Positions 8,267 through 16,238 of a stretch of 64,000 nt of DNA are shown piece by piece; position 1 is the first letter of the stretch; the number at the start of each line of letters is the position of its first letter. This stretch comes from UBA1081 sp045535305 (GTDB lineage: Bacteria > Bacillota > Clostridia > Oscillospirales > Acutalibacteraceae): assembly GCA_045535305.1 (NCBI GenBank), contig JAZSLJ010000091.1, positions 1 through 64,000 on the forward strand, read 5' to 3'. A program made the position numbers and the translations under genes. Below the pieces are notes generated by a model. That model was given only the letters and a program-made list of their open reading frames with translations. It searched no databases and had not been told where the DNA came from.

Positions 8267-8295
8267 ATTATATAAAAAAATAGTGTGTTTGTCAA
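8267..8295 (-). promoter_or_regulatory. Consensus sigma-A promoter of the integrase
   Basis: Minus strand TTGACA, 17 bases, TATAAT; both hexamers are perfect. About 70 bases of leader precede the GTG start. Confidence 0.82.
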
Positions 8296-8422
8296 TGTGT
8301 TTTATCTAAAGAATGGCTATACTGCGTCAAAATCCATGACAAGGCAAGACACGGCAGAGCTTTGGAAGGCTTCCTTAAGAGATATTTCGGCTGATAAAAA
8401 ACTAAAATCAAACATTTTTATG

Positions 8423-8453
8423 GAGGGAACGGTTTTGCCGTTCCCTCTTTTTC
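8423..8453 (+). terminator. Orphan strong terminator
   Basis: GAGGGAACGG, TTTTG loop, CCGTTCCCTC, then TTTTT. Perfect 10-bp stem on the plus strand with no plus-strand gene upstream in the window. Confidence 0.8.
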
Positions 8454-8589
8454 GTGCCTGTATCTTTTGCGAGTTATGCTGTCATTTTTTTTGGAGGTCC
8501 AAAAGCAAAAGAATGTGTTTTTTAAATAAATCTTTATTTCTTCATGAATGTATGTTATATTATTTTTACAAACTGAAAATGAGGTGTGT

Positions 8590-9666
8590 ATGTTGTACAA
8601 AGAGCTTGAAAGACGCAATCTGCCCCCGCTTAAAAGCAGGGAAGAAATGAAAGAAATTATGCAGCGTGAGGTATACGGTTATCTGCCCGATGTTCCGTAC
8701 GATTGGAGTGTATCCGAAGCAACAGTTATTGACGACAGGTATTGTTGCGGTGAGGTTGCTTTTACTTATGTTAATATGACAATAGAAATCAACGGCAAAA
8801 GCCATACTTTCAGAGTTGACAGGCTTTTGCACACCGATGGCAAAAAACGTCCGTTGGTTATTATAAATAATTTTCATCCTATGGAAAAATCACACTATTT
8901 CCCCCGAGAGGAAATGTCGGAATATAATGTGGATTACCTGCTTTTCTGCTATACTGATATTTCTTCCGATGACGGCGATTTTACAACGGGAATTGCACCT
9001 TTGCTTCTGCCCGAAGGACAGGTAAATGATTATACCGGCGGCAAAATTGCAATCTGGGCATGGGCAGCTATGCGAGTGCTTGATTACGGACTGACTTTGC
9101 CTGGAACAGATGAAAACAATGTTGCAATAGCAGGTCATTCAAGGCTCGGCAAAACAGCTTTATATACTGCTATGACGGATGAGCGTTTTAAGTTCGCTTT
9201 TTCCAATGCGGCAGGCTGTGCAGGCGATTCACTTGCCCACGGCAGTACGGGTGTTGAGTTTGCCCATATTAACAGGGATTTGAAAAAACGTGGCGAGAAT
9301 ATTGCAGACATTGTTGAGAGATTTCCCTATTGGTTTTGTAAAAATTATTTTAAATATGCAAAAGATAATATTTCCGATGTATTCGACCAGCATTATCTGA
9401 TTGCGGCTATTGCTCCCAGATATGTAATTGTAGGCTCATGTGATATGGATGTCTGGGCAGACCCTCAATCTCAGCAGATGTGCTGTCTTGCGGCGTCGGA
9501 AATGTGGGAAAATGACGGTCTTATCGGTTGCGACAGATATCTTGAAGCAGGTGAAGCCTTGCTTGACGGCCATGTGGGATATTTCAAGATTCATTCCAAA
9601 CACTTTTTCTCGCGCCACAGCTGGAAAAGATTGATTGAATTTGTAGAAAAACATAAAACAGAATGA
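8590..9666 (+). CDS. CE15-like alpha/beta hydrolase (glucuronoyl esterase family relative)
   Basis: 358 residues. The nucleophile elbow is GHSRLGKTA, matching the G-C/H-S-R-x-G-K-x-A signature of carbohydrate esterase family 15, which cleaves ester links between lignin alcohols and glucuronic acid on xylan. A GHVGYFKIHSKHF...SRHSW segment near the C-terminus supplies the likely catalytic His. There is no signal peptide, so it would act inside the cell on imported oligosaccharides or another ester; that is inference. ATG at 8590 has GAGGTG upstream; the longer frame to 8548 does not. It is followed at once by a Nudix gene. Confidence 0.78.
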   Translation: MLYKELERRNLPPLKSREEMKEIMQREVYGYLPDVPYDWSVSEATVIDDRYCCGEVAFTYVNMTIEINGKSHTFRVDRLLHTDGKKRPLVIINNFHPMEKSHYFPREEMSEYNVDYLLFCYTDISSDDGDFTTGIAPLLLPEGQVNDYTGGKIAIWAWAAMRVLDYGLTLPGTDENNVAIAGHSRLGKTALYTAMTDERFKFAFSNAAGCAGDSLAHGSTGVEFAHINRDLKKRGENIADIVERFPYWFCKNYFKYAKDNISDVFDQHYLIAAIAPRYVIVGSCDMDVWADPQSQQMCCLAASEMWENDGLIGCDRYLEAGEALLDGHVGYFKIHSKHFFSRHSWKRLIEFVEKHKTE

Positions 9667-9675
9667 GTGGTTAAA

Positions 9676-10155
9676 ATGGAAACAATAGAACAAATCAGTA
9701 AAACATATACAGCACCGTACAAAGAGGCTCGCACTTCATGCCGTGCCATTGTAGTTAAGGATAATAAAATTCTGTTATCGCATGAATCAAAAACAGGGTT
9801 TTATATGTCCCCCGGCGGCAGTCTTGAAGAGGGCGAAACTTTTGAAGAATGCGTTATCCGTGAGCTTATGGAAGAAACAGGCTTTAAGGTGAAACCCATA
9901 AGACCCTTTGTTACCGTAAACGAATACTGTTATGACATTTTATATATAAGCCGTTATTTTATCTGCGAAATTGTAGGGGAGGGCGAGCGCGCCTTAACCG
10001 AAACTGAGGTTTATAAAGGTATGGTTCCCAAATGGGTAGAGCTTGAAGATGCTGTTGATATTTTCGGCACATATAAAAAGCATACACCCGATAAGGAAAG
10101 TCTTTATCTGCGTGAATATACGGTAATTAACAAATATATTGAATCTGAAAAATAA
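9676..10155 (+). CDS. Nudix hydrolase
   Basis: 159 residues with a full Nudix box at residues 48-70 (GSLEEGE...RELMEETGF). Third Nudix gene of the window, but separate from the tandem pair at 3994-4933. The ATG at 9676 comes 10 bases after the stop of the esterase gene, and only a weak GAGTGG precedes it, so it is probably translated by coupling. An in-frame GTG at 9667 is a possible alternative. The unit ends in the terminator at 10161-10201. Substrate unknown. Confidence 0.85.
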   Translation: METIEQISKTYTAPYKEARTSCRAIVVKDNKILLSHESKTGFYMSPGGSLEEGETFEECVIRELMEETGFKVKPIRPFVTVNEYCYDILYISRYFICEIVGEGERALTETEVYKGMVPKWVELEDAVDIFGTYKKHTPDKESLYLREYTVINKYIESEK

Positions 10156-10160
10156 AATGC

Positions 10161-10201
10161 AAAGGACTGCTTCACTGATTTGGTGAAACAGTCCTTTTTT
10201 A
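10161..10201. terminator. Bidirectional terminator between convergent genes
   Basis: AAAGGACTG...CAGTCCTTT stem with an inner TTCAC/GTGAA helix, T-run on the plus side and A-run on the other. Serves the Nudix gene and the SGNH gene. Confidence 0.85.
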
Positions 10202-10205
10202 TGTA

Positions 10206-10835
10206 TCAAAGAAATTTTTTAATCGTTTTTATTAATTCTTCTTTTATAATCTGATGTCCTGCTGCAGTTGGATGAACGCCGTCAACGCTCCAATATCTTG
10301 TATCGCCGTCTGCACAGACCTCATCAAATATATTTTGAAGCGGTACGAATTCAAGCTTGTATTTTTCTGCAATCCGTTTTGATGCGGCGGCGCGGTCTTT
10401 AACCTCATAGCTGAACTGTTCCCACATTTCTGCTGTGGCAGTACCGTTCAAAACAAAAGGCTCTATAATTATGATTTTTATGTGTGGCAAAGCCTCTTTT
10501 ACTTCATCAATAAGCATGGAGTAAATCTTTTCAAATTTATCTGTATCCACACCGCATTTCATTGTCAGCTCATGGGCAACATCGTTTACGCCTATAAGGA
10601 TTGACATAAAATCGGGTTTAAGATTGATTATATCTTCTTTGATTCTGGCGTAAACGTCGGTGATTCTGTCGCCGCTTACACCTCTGTTGATGAATCGGAG
10701 TTTTTCTTTACTGTTTTTCATAAAATCGGATGCCACAAGCAGAGCATAACCGCAGCCTAATCCAAAATTGTCTTCGTTTTCATCGTCTCTGCCGGCATCT
10801 GTTATTGAATCGCCTTGAAACAAAAAATTCAGCAT
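10206..10835 (-). CDS. SGNH/GDSL-family hydrolase
   Basis: 209 residues with all four SGNH blocks: block I FQGDSITDAG with the nucleophile Ser, block II Gly in NRGVSGDRI, block III GVNDVAHE and block V DGVHPTAAGH carrying the catalytic Asp and His. Members deacylate acetylated sugars, lysophospholipids or other esters. No signal peptide, so cytoplasmic. ATG follows AGAGGT. Divergent from the oad operon; its own promoter lies at 10867-10895. Confidence 0.9.
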   Translation of the reverse strand: MLNFLFQGDSITDAGRDDENEDNFGLGCGYALLVASDFMKNSKEKLRFINRGVSGDRITDVYARIKEDIINLKPDFMSILIGVNDVAHELTMKCGVDTDKFEKIYSMLIDEVKEALPHIKIIIIEPFVLNGTATAEMWEQFSYEVKDRAAASKRIAEKYKLEFVPLQNIFDEVCADGDTRYWSVDGVHPTAAGHQIIKEELIKTIKKFL

Positions 10836-10866
10836 ATGAATACCTCTTTTAATGGAATACTATATA

Positions 10867-10895
10867 ATTTTACCATACTTTATTGCTTTTTGCAA
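10867..10895 (-). promoter_or_regulatory. Promoter of the SGNH hydrolase gene
   Basis: Minus strand TTGCAA, 17 bases, TAAAAT, 31 bases upstream of the ATG. Confidence 0.55.
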
Positions 10896-10979
10896 CAATA
10901 GGCGGATGCATATTATAATTGCTGTATTTTAATTATTTTTTTGTCAAAAATGTTGTCATGGGAAATTTGCACATAACAG

Positions 10980-10997
10980 TTGTTAAAAAACTGACAA
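10980..10997 (+). promoter_or_regulatory. Candidate Rex operator upstream of the oad operon
   Basis: TTGTTAA-AAAA-CTGACAA fits the clostridial Rex consensus TTGTTAANNNNTTAACAA at 12 of 14 fixed positions and ends 28 bases before the oad -35 box. Rex represses fermentation genes at low NADH/NAD+. Assignment rests on sequence match only. Confidence 0.4.
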
Positions 10998-11025
10998 AAT
11001 TTTCACACGAAATATTACTTTTTGC

Positions 11026-11053
11026 TTGCATTTAAATTTTATTCGGGTATAAT
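11026..11053 (+). promoter_or_regulatory. Promoter of the oad operon
   Basis: TTGCAT, 16-base spacer, TATAAT, about 50 bases before the oadA ATG. Confidence 0.65.
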
Positions 11054-11102
11054 GTATAGTGGGTTGAATTTGAAACAGTTAAAACTCACAGGAGGTAAAT
11101 AT

Positions 11103-12479
11103 ATGAAAGTTCAGTTCACAGAAACTATTCTGCGCGACGCACAGCAGTCATTGATTGCTACAAGAATGCCCTTTGAAACATTCAAGCCCGTTCTTGAAAA
11201 GCTCAATAAGGCGGGTTATTATTCACTTGAATGCTGGGGCGGCGCAACATTTGACTCATGTCTTCGTTATCTTAATGAAGATCCGTGGGAAAGACTCAGA
11301 AAAATCAAGGCTGCTTGTCCCGACACAAAGCTTCAGATGCTTTTAAGAGGTCAGAATCTTCTCGGATATAAGCACTATCCCGATGATGTTGTTCGTATGT
11401 TCGTAAGAAAGAGCGTTGAAAACGGTATTGATGTTATCAGAATTTTCGATGCACTTAACGACCTTAGAAACATTCAGGTTGCAGTTGACGAAACAATCAA
11501 AGCAGGTGCAATCGCATCAGGTACAATCTGCTACACCACAAGCCCTGTTCACACTCTTGAAAAGTTTGTTGAAATTGCAAAAGAGCTTGAAAATATGGGT
11601 GTACAGACAATCTGTATCAAGGATATGGCAGGCGTTATGAGCCCCAAAGAGGCTTACGACCTTGTTAAGGCTATCAAGGCAGAGGTTAAGCTTCCTCTCG
11701 TTCTTCACACACACTCCACAACAGGTCTTGGCTTTATGACACTTCTCAAGGCTGTTGAGGCAGGCGCAGATATTATTGATACTGCACTTTCAAGCATGTC
11801 AGGCGGAACAAGCCAGCCTGCAACAGAAACAATGGCATATGTTCTTCGTCAGTACGGCTACGATGTATCTCTTGACGACAAGCTCCTTATGGAAATCAAT
11901 AAGCATTTCAAAGGCTACAGAGCAGAATGTCTTGATTCAAAGCTTCTTAATCCCGTTGTTATGGCAACAGATACAGACGCTCTTAACTATCAGATCCCCG
12001 GCGGTATGCTTTCAAACCTTGTTGCACAGCTTACTGCTATGAATAAGCTTGATAAACTCGAGGACGTTCTTGCAGAAACTCCCAGAGTAAGAGCAGACCT
12101 CGGTTATCCGCCCCTTGTTACACCTCTTAGCCAGATGGTTGGTGTACAGGCAACAAAGAATGTTCTTGACGGTGAACGTTATAAGAATATTGCTAAGGAA
12201 ATTCAGGGTTATATCAAGGGTGAATACGGCAGAGCTCCCGGCGAAATTAAGCCCGAGCTTATCACAAAGGTTCTTGGCGACGAACAGCCCATTACCTGCC
12301 GTTTTGCAGACACTCTTTCTGACGGTATTCCCGCCGCAAGAGAGTATCTCGGTGATAAGGCAACCTGTGATGAGGATGTGCTTTCATACATCGCATTCCC
12401 TCAGCAGGCAGAAGCTTTCTTTGAAAAGAGAGCAGACCTTAAAAAGCGCACATTCAGTTTTTCAATTAAGAAAGTTTGA
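11103..12479 (+). CDS. oadA: Oxaloacetate decarboxylase alpha subunit, carboxyltransferase part
   Basis: 458 residues. The TIM-barrel carboxyltransferase domain starts at once (KVQFTETILRDAQQS, metal-ligand Asp at 12), with RGQN, CIKDMAG (carbamylatable Lys) and LHTHSTTG (metal-binding His pair), followed by the conserved PYC/OADA helical domain. It transfers the carboxyl of oxaloacetate to biotin. Unlike enterobacterial OadA it lacks a C-terminal biotinyl domain; the carrier is a separate gene two places on. ATG at 11103 with CAGGAGG; the frame extends upstream but has no RBS. First gene of oadA-oadG-carrier-oadB. A role as the B subunit of a split pyruvate carboxylase is less likely given oadB. 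Confidence 0.92.
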   Translation: MKVQFTETILRDAQQSLIATRMPFETFKPVLEKLNKAGYYSLECWGGATFDSCLRYLNEDPWERLRKIKAACPDTKLQMLLRGQNLLGYKHYPDDVVRMFVRKSVENGIDVIRIFDALNDLRNIQVAVDETIKAGAIASGTICYTTSPVHTLEKFVEIAKELENMGVQTICIKDMAGVMSPKEAYDLVKAIKAEVKLPLVLHTHSTTGLGFMTLLKAVEAGADIIDTALSSMSGGTSQPATETMAYVLRQYGYDVSLDDKLLMEINKHFKGYRAECLDSKLLNPVVMATDTDALNYQIPGGMLSNLVAQLTAMNKLDKLEDVLAETPRVRADLGYPPLVTPLSQMVGVQATKNVLDGERYKNIAKEIQGYIKGEYGRAPGEIKPELITKVLGDEQPITCRFADTLSDGIPAAREYLGDKATCDEDVLSYIAFPQQAEAFFEKRADLKKRTFSFSIKKV

Positions 12480-12493
12480 GGTGAGCTTACAGT

Positions 12494-13003
12494 ATGACAT
12501 CAGCACTGTTTGAAATGCAGATGGGTTGGGGCGAAACACTTAAAACCGCTGTTGTAGGTTTTATGATTGTTCTTGCTATTCTTGCTGTTATTGCTGTTCT
12601 TATTCTTCTTATTTCAAAAGTATTCAGCATTATCAGCGGTAATGTTTCAAAAACAAAAGAAGAAACAGCCGTTGCTCCCGTAGTTAAAACGGAAGCTCCC
12701 GCAGCACCTGTTGCCGTTACAGCTCCTGTTACAGTACCCGTACAGGCTATGCCCGGTTATCTTCATCTTGAAAATGTTGACGAGCCCACAGCCGCAACAA
12801 TTATGGCTATCGTAAGCCATCAGACAGGTACACCCCTTAACCGTCTTGCATTCAGTTCAATAAAGCTTTTACGTGAAGAGCTTGTTCTTGAAAATACCGA
12901 TGATCAGACAGCCGCAATTATTATGGCTATTGTAAGCGATCAGACAGGTATACCCCTTAACCGTCTTGCATTCAGTTCAATTAAATTGTTAGAGGAGAAT
13001 TAA
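12494..13003 (+). CDS. oadG: OadG-like gamma subunit with duplicated C-terminal domain
   Basis: 169 residues. One membrane helix (about 16-42), a short Ala/Pro/Val-rich linker, then two back-to-back 40-residue units (90-129 and 130-169) that agree in 31 of 40 positions; each has the TAA-x-IMAIVS-x-QTG-x-PLNRLAFSSIKLL pattern seen in clostridial OadG C-termini. OadG anchors and assembles the alpha and beta subunits in the membrane. Its place directly after oadA and the membrane helix support the call. The doubled domain is unusual and recent, since the DNA copies remain close. Confidence 0.85.
   Translation: MTSALFEMQMGWGETLKTAVVGFMIVLAILAVIAVLILLISKVFSIISGNVSKTKEETAVAPVVKTEAPAAPVAVTAPVTVPVQAMPGYLHLENVDEPTAATIMAIVSHQTGTPLNRLAFSSIKLLREELVLENTDDQTAAIIMAIVSDQTGIPLNRLAFSSIKLLEEN
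12761..13000 (+). repeat. Tandem in-frame duplication inside oadG
   Basis: Two 120-base units, 12761-12880 and 12881-13000, encode residues 90-129 and 130-169. Long stretches are base-identical, notably the part encoding PLNRLAFSSIK. Confidence 0.9.
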
Positions 13004-13005
13004 TC

Positions 13006-13428
13006 ATGAAATACATTGTTACATTAAACGGTAAAAATTACGAAGTAAATGTTGAAGAAACAGAAGCAATCATTGAGTCTGTTACAGATGTTCCTGTTGC
13101 AGTTGCTCCTGTAGCTGCTCCTGTTGCACCCGTTGCAGCTCCCGTAGCTGCTGCTCCCGCAGCACCCGTTGCAGAGGCTGCTCCTGCAGCACCTGCTGCT
13201 CCCGCAGTTGCAGGCGACGGCGAAAAAGTTGTTGCTCCCATGCCCGGCAATATTGTTGATGTTAAGGTTTCAGTTGGACAGGCTGTTAAAAAAGGCGATG
13301 TAATGCTCGTTCTCGAAGCTATGAAGATGGAAAACGAAATCGTTGCTCCAGTTGACGGAACAGTTAAGCAGATTCTTGTTCAGAAGGGCAACACTGTTGA
13401 TACAGATGAAGTTCTTGCAGTTATCTGA
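13006..13428 (+). CDS. Biotin carboxyl carrier protein of the decarboxylase
   Basis: 140 residues. A short N-terminal strand region (MKYIVTLNGKNYEVNVEE), a long Ala/Pro/Val linker (about 28-76), then a biotinyl domain with the attachment motif EAMKMEN, whose second Lys would be biotinylated. The flexible linker lets biotin move between the carboxyltransferase (OadA) and the membrane decarboxylase (OadB). ATG follows AGAGGAG and starts 3 bases after the oadG stop. It supplies the domain missing from the OadA in this operon. Confidence 0.93.
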   Translation: MKYIVTLNGKNYEVNVEETEAIIESVTDVPVAVAPVAAPVAPVAAPVAAAPAAPVAEAAPAAPAAPAVAGDGEKVVAPMPGNIVDVKVSVGQAVKKGDVMLVLEAMKMENEIVAPVDGTVKQILVQKGNTVDTDEVLAVI

Positions 13429-13445
13429 GAAAGGACTAAAAATAA

Positions 13446-14654
13446 ATGAGTATTATTGAAGTTTTAATTGGCTTGTGGGAGTCCTCAGGACTCGGTGCAT
13501 TGTTTTCAGGCGCCGCAAGCTGGAGAAACCTTGTAATGATGCTTGTGGCATTTGTGTTCCTTTATCTTGCAATAGCAAAGAAATTTGAACCGTTGCTGCT
13601 TGTACCTATTGCATTCGGTATTCTTCTTGCAAACCTTCCCGGCTCGGAAATAATGCTTGACTCAGTCGGACTTACAGACCCCGCTACAATGGATGCCATT
13701 GAATCCGGTGCAGTTGATCCCGGACATTGGTACGATTCGGGTGTTTTAAGACTGTTGTATACAGGTGTTAAGAGCAGTATTTTCCCCTGCCTTATCTTTA
13801 TGGGTGTTGGTGCGATGACTGATTTCGGTCCTCTGCTTTCAAACCCCATCAGCCTTCTTTTAGGTGCGGCTGCACAGCTTGGTATTTATGTTGCATTTAT
13901 TATTGCTATCGTTCTCGGCTTCTCACCCGAGCAGGCTGCATCAATTTCAATCATCGGCGGTGCAGACGGTCCTACGGCTATCTTCCTTACAGGTAAGCTC
14001 GCTCCCGAATTACTTGCTCCTATTGCTGTTGCGGCATATTCTTATATGGCTCTTATTCCTATTATTCAGCCTCCTCTTATGAAGATGCTTACAACAAAAA
14101 AAGAGCGTTCCGTAAAGATGACACAGCTTCGCAAGGTTACAAAAACAGAAAAAATCATTTTCCCCGTTGTTGTTCTTGTAATTACTGCTCTTATACTTCC
14201 CAGCGTTATTCCGCTTCTGGGTATGTTTATGCTCGGTAATCTTCTTAAAGAATGTGCTGTTACAGACAGACTTTCGGATACCGCACAGAATGCTCTTATG
14301 AATATTGTTACAATTCTTCTTGGTGTTTGTGTAGGTGCTACTGCAAACGGCGATACATTCCTTACAGGAAACACTCTTAAAATTGTTCTTCTCGGACTTG
14401 TTGCATTTGCGTTCTCAACAGTTGGAGGTACACTCCTCGGCAAGCTTCTTTATGTGCTTACTAAGGGTAAGATTAATCCTCTTATCGGTGCGGCAGGCGT
14501 TTCTGCTGTTCCTATGGCTGCCCGTGTTGCACAGAAGGTCGGTTCTGAAACAGATCCCACAAACTTCCTTCTTATGCACGCTATGGGCCCCAACGTTGCA
14601 GGTGTTATCGGCTCTGCAGTTGCGGCAGGTTATCTTCTTACACTTTTCAGCTAA
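13446..14654 (+). CDS. oadB: Na+-translocating decarboxylase beta subunit
   Basis: 402 residues, about nine membrane helices. The conserved re-entrant region IIGGADGPTAIFL holds the Asp that in OadB/GcdB/MmdB binds Na+ and takes part in carboxybiotin decarboxylation; the second conserved stretch GANGDTFL-like (CVGATANGDTFLTG) is also present. Located in the cytoplasmic membrane, it exports Na+ while releasing CO2. Fourth gene of the operon, 18 bases after the carrier. Oxaloacetate rather than malonyl or glutaconyl substrate follows from the OadA type next to it. Confidence 0.95.
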   Translation: MSIIEVLIGLWESSGLGALFSGAASWRNLVMMLVAFVFLYLAIAKKFEPLLLVPIAFGILLANLPGSEIMLDSVGLTDPATMDAIESGAVDPGHWYDSGVLRLLYTGVKSSIFPCLIFMGVGAMTDFGPLLSNPISLLLGAAAQLGIYVAFIIAIVLGFSPEQAASISIIGGADGPTAIFLTGKLAPELLAPIAVAAYSYMALIPIIQPPLMKMLTTKKERSVKMTQLRKVTKTEKIIFPVVVLVITALILPSVIPLLGMFMLGNLLKECAVTDRLSDTAQNALMNIVTILLGVCVGATANGDTFLTGNTLKIVLLGLVAFAFSTVGGTLLGKLLYVLTKGKINPLIGAAGVSAVPMAARVAQKVGSETDPTNFLLMHAMGPNVAGVIGSAVAAGYLLTLFS

Positions 14655-14657
14655 ATA

Positions 14658-15305
14658 ATGTATAAATATATATTCTTTGACCTTGACGGTACTCTTACAA
14701 ATTCGGAAGAAGGCATAATCAGAAGTCTTGAATATGCCTTTGATGAATTGGGACTTGAAAGACCGCCTTATGAATTACTTAAAAAATTCATCGGGCCGCC
14801 TCTCGTGGTGTCATTCCGCGATTATATGAGTTTTGACGAGGAACTCACCGCAAAGGCTATCGAAAAATACCGTGAAAGATATGTTGTAACGGGAATTTTT
14901 GAAAACGCACCTTATGACGGCATCGCGGAGCTTCTCAAAGGGCTTGTGAACAGCGGATTCAGACTTGCCGTTGCAACCACAAAGCCTGAATATATGGCTT
15001 TAAAGGTAACGGATCATTATAATCTTACACCATATTTTGAAACCGTTTCCGGTGCAATCGGAGAAAATGACACAAAAGAAGCCGTTATAAGAAGAGCTTG
15101 TGAAAGAATGAATATTCCGGAAAGTGAACGAAACAGTATTCTTATGGTCGGAGACAGAAAGTTCGATGTGATAGGCGCACACGCCTGCGGCATAAAATGT
15201 TGCGGTGTGAGGTACGGATTTGCTCCCGAAGGGGAGTTTGAGGAGTGCGGCGCAGATTATATCGTAACCGATGTTGCAGATTTGAAAAAATTTCTTTTAA
15301 ATTAA
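14658..15305 (+). CDS. HAD-family phosphatase (phosphoglycolate phosphatase-like)
   Basis: 215 residues. HAD motif I FFDLDGTLTNS (nucleophile Asp 8), motif II VATTKPEY, Lys region and motif IV MVGDRKFDVIGA; a helical cap lies between. Resembles Gph/PpaX-like enzymes, which hydrolyse small phosphate esters or pyrophosphate. It starts 3 bases after the oadB stop with no separate promoter, so it is the last gene of the oad transcript, which ends at the hairpin 15311-15340. Link to oxaloacetate metabolism is unclear. Confidence 0.88.
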   Translation: MYKYIFFDLDGTLTNSEEGIIRSLEYAFDELGLERPPYELLKKFIGPPLVVSFRDYMSFDEELTAKAIEKYRERYVVTGIFENAPYDGIAELLKGLVNSGFRLAVATTKPEYMALKVTDHYNLTPYFETVSGAIGENDTKEAVIRRACERMNIPESERNSILMVGDRKFDVIGAHACGIKCCGVRYGFAPEGEFEECGADYIVTDVADLKKFLLN

Positions 15306-15310
15306 ATTTT

Positions 15311-15340
15311 AAACGCTGCACTCTGTGTAGCGTTTTTTAT
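15311..15340 (+). terminator. Terminator of the oad operon
   Basis: AAACGCT...AGCGTTT stem followed by a T-run, 6 bases past the HAD gene stop. Confidence 0.8.
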
Positions 15341-15368
15341 TTACAAAAATAAAAAAATGTGTTATAAT
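15340..15368 (+). promoter_or_regulatory. Sigma-A promoter of proC
   Basis: TTTACA, 17 bases, TATAAT. The -10 box ends only 16 bases before the ATG, so the mRNA would begin at or inside the RBS. Confidence 0.7.
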
Positions 15369-15384
15369 AATCAAGGTGATTTTT

Positions 15385-16191
15385 ATGAAAACTATCGGAT
15401 TTATCGGTTGCGGAAATATGGCACAGCCGATTATTACACAATGCAAAGAAAAAAATGTTTTTGATAAACAAAATATTTTTGTTTATGATATAGATAAGGC
15501 GAAACTTATTGATTTTTGTAATAAATTGGGAGTAAATGTTGCCGAAAATGAGAATGATATTGCAAAAAATTGTGATATTGTTGTGCTTGCAACCAAACCC
15601 CAGACATTTCCCGAACTGATTGCATCAATCAGCGCTTCTCTTAAAGAAAACAATCCGCTTATCGTTTCAATCGCGGCAGGCAAGACAACGGCGTATATAA
15701 AAGAGCTTGCAGGCTTTGATGCAAAGGTTGCAAGAATTTTTCCAAACCTTAATGCCACAGTTGAGGCGGCTGTATCCGCTTACACAGGTAATGAGAATGT
15801 GAGTGAAGATGAGCTGAAAAAGGTCGGCGAAATCTGCAGGTCATACGGCGAGGCAAAACAGCTTGACGAAAGCCTTTTTTCGGTTTTTGGCGTTTTGGGC
15901 GGCTGTGTTCCTGCTTATGCATTTATGTTTATCGGTGCGCTTGCGAAAGCAGGCGTTGCAGACGGCCTTGATGAAGAAACTGCGCGCGATACGGCTATAC
16001 AGGCGGTTTTGGGCAGTGCAAAACTTCTGAAAAAATGCGGCGGAGATATTGACGGTTGGGTAAAAAAGGTTTGCTCACCCGGCGGCACAACTATTGAGGG
16101 TGTTACGTCGCTGAAAGACAGCAATCTGGATGAAATTGTAAAGACCGCCTTTCACAAATCCTATATGAAAGATATTTTTCTCTCAAAGTAA
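15385..16191 (+). CDS. proC: Pyrroline-5-carboxylate reductase
   Basis: 268 residues. N-terminal Rossmann motif IGFIGCGNMAQ binds NAD(P)H; the C-terminal dimer domain carries the P5CR signature around CSPGGTTIEGV. Reduces pyrroline-5-carboxylate to proline in the cytoplasm. ATG at 15385 has AAGGTG 6 bases upstream; an in-frame GTG at 15376 overlaps that RBS and is rejected. Single-gene transcript with its own promoter; proA and proB are not in the window. Confidence 0.94.
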   Translation: MKTIGFIGCGNMAQPIITQCKEKNVFDKQNIFVYDIDKAKLIDFCNKLGVNVAENENDIAKNCDIVVLATKPQTFPELIASISASLKENNPLIVSIAAGKTTAYIKELAGFDAKVARIFPNLNATVEAAVSAYTGNENVSEDELKKVGEICRSYGEAKQLDESLFSVFGVLGGCVPAYAFMFIGALAKAGVADGLDEETARDTAIQAVLGSAKLLKKCGGDIDGWVKKVCSPGGTTIEGVTSLKDSNLDEIVKTAFHKSYMKDIFLSK

Positions 16192-16228
16192 GCAAAACAG
16201 ACATTTAAAATAATGGAAAAGATGTTAT

Positions 16229-16238
16229 TTTGTCGAGG
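16229..16238 (+). promoter_or_regulatory. Possible Spo0A box
   Basis: TTTGTCGAGG differs from the TTTGTCGAA-type consensus by one base in the core. It lies 72 bases before the -35 of the wall-protein promoter. Match only; no functional evidence. Confidence 0.3.

Larger units (their letters stand above)
8189..8589. other. 400-base intergenic region between the island and the esterase
   Basis: Contains the integrase promoter (8267-8295, minus strand), then a plus-strand stretch ending in a strong terminator (8423-8453) that has no plus-strand gene before it. The open frame across 8285-8650 has odd composition, no RBS and overlaps the real esterase start, so I do not call it. Confidence 0.55.

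Noticed and set aside
8285..8650. 121-residue plus-strand frame before the CE15-like gene
   Set aside because: It runs through a strong terminator and the true esterase start, has no RBS and an improbable Cys/Phe-rich composition.
13038..13250. Minus-strand Gly/Ala/Thr-rich frame
   Set aside because: It is the mirror of the Ala/Pro linker of the biotin carrier; no RBS.
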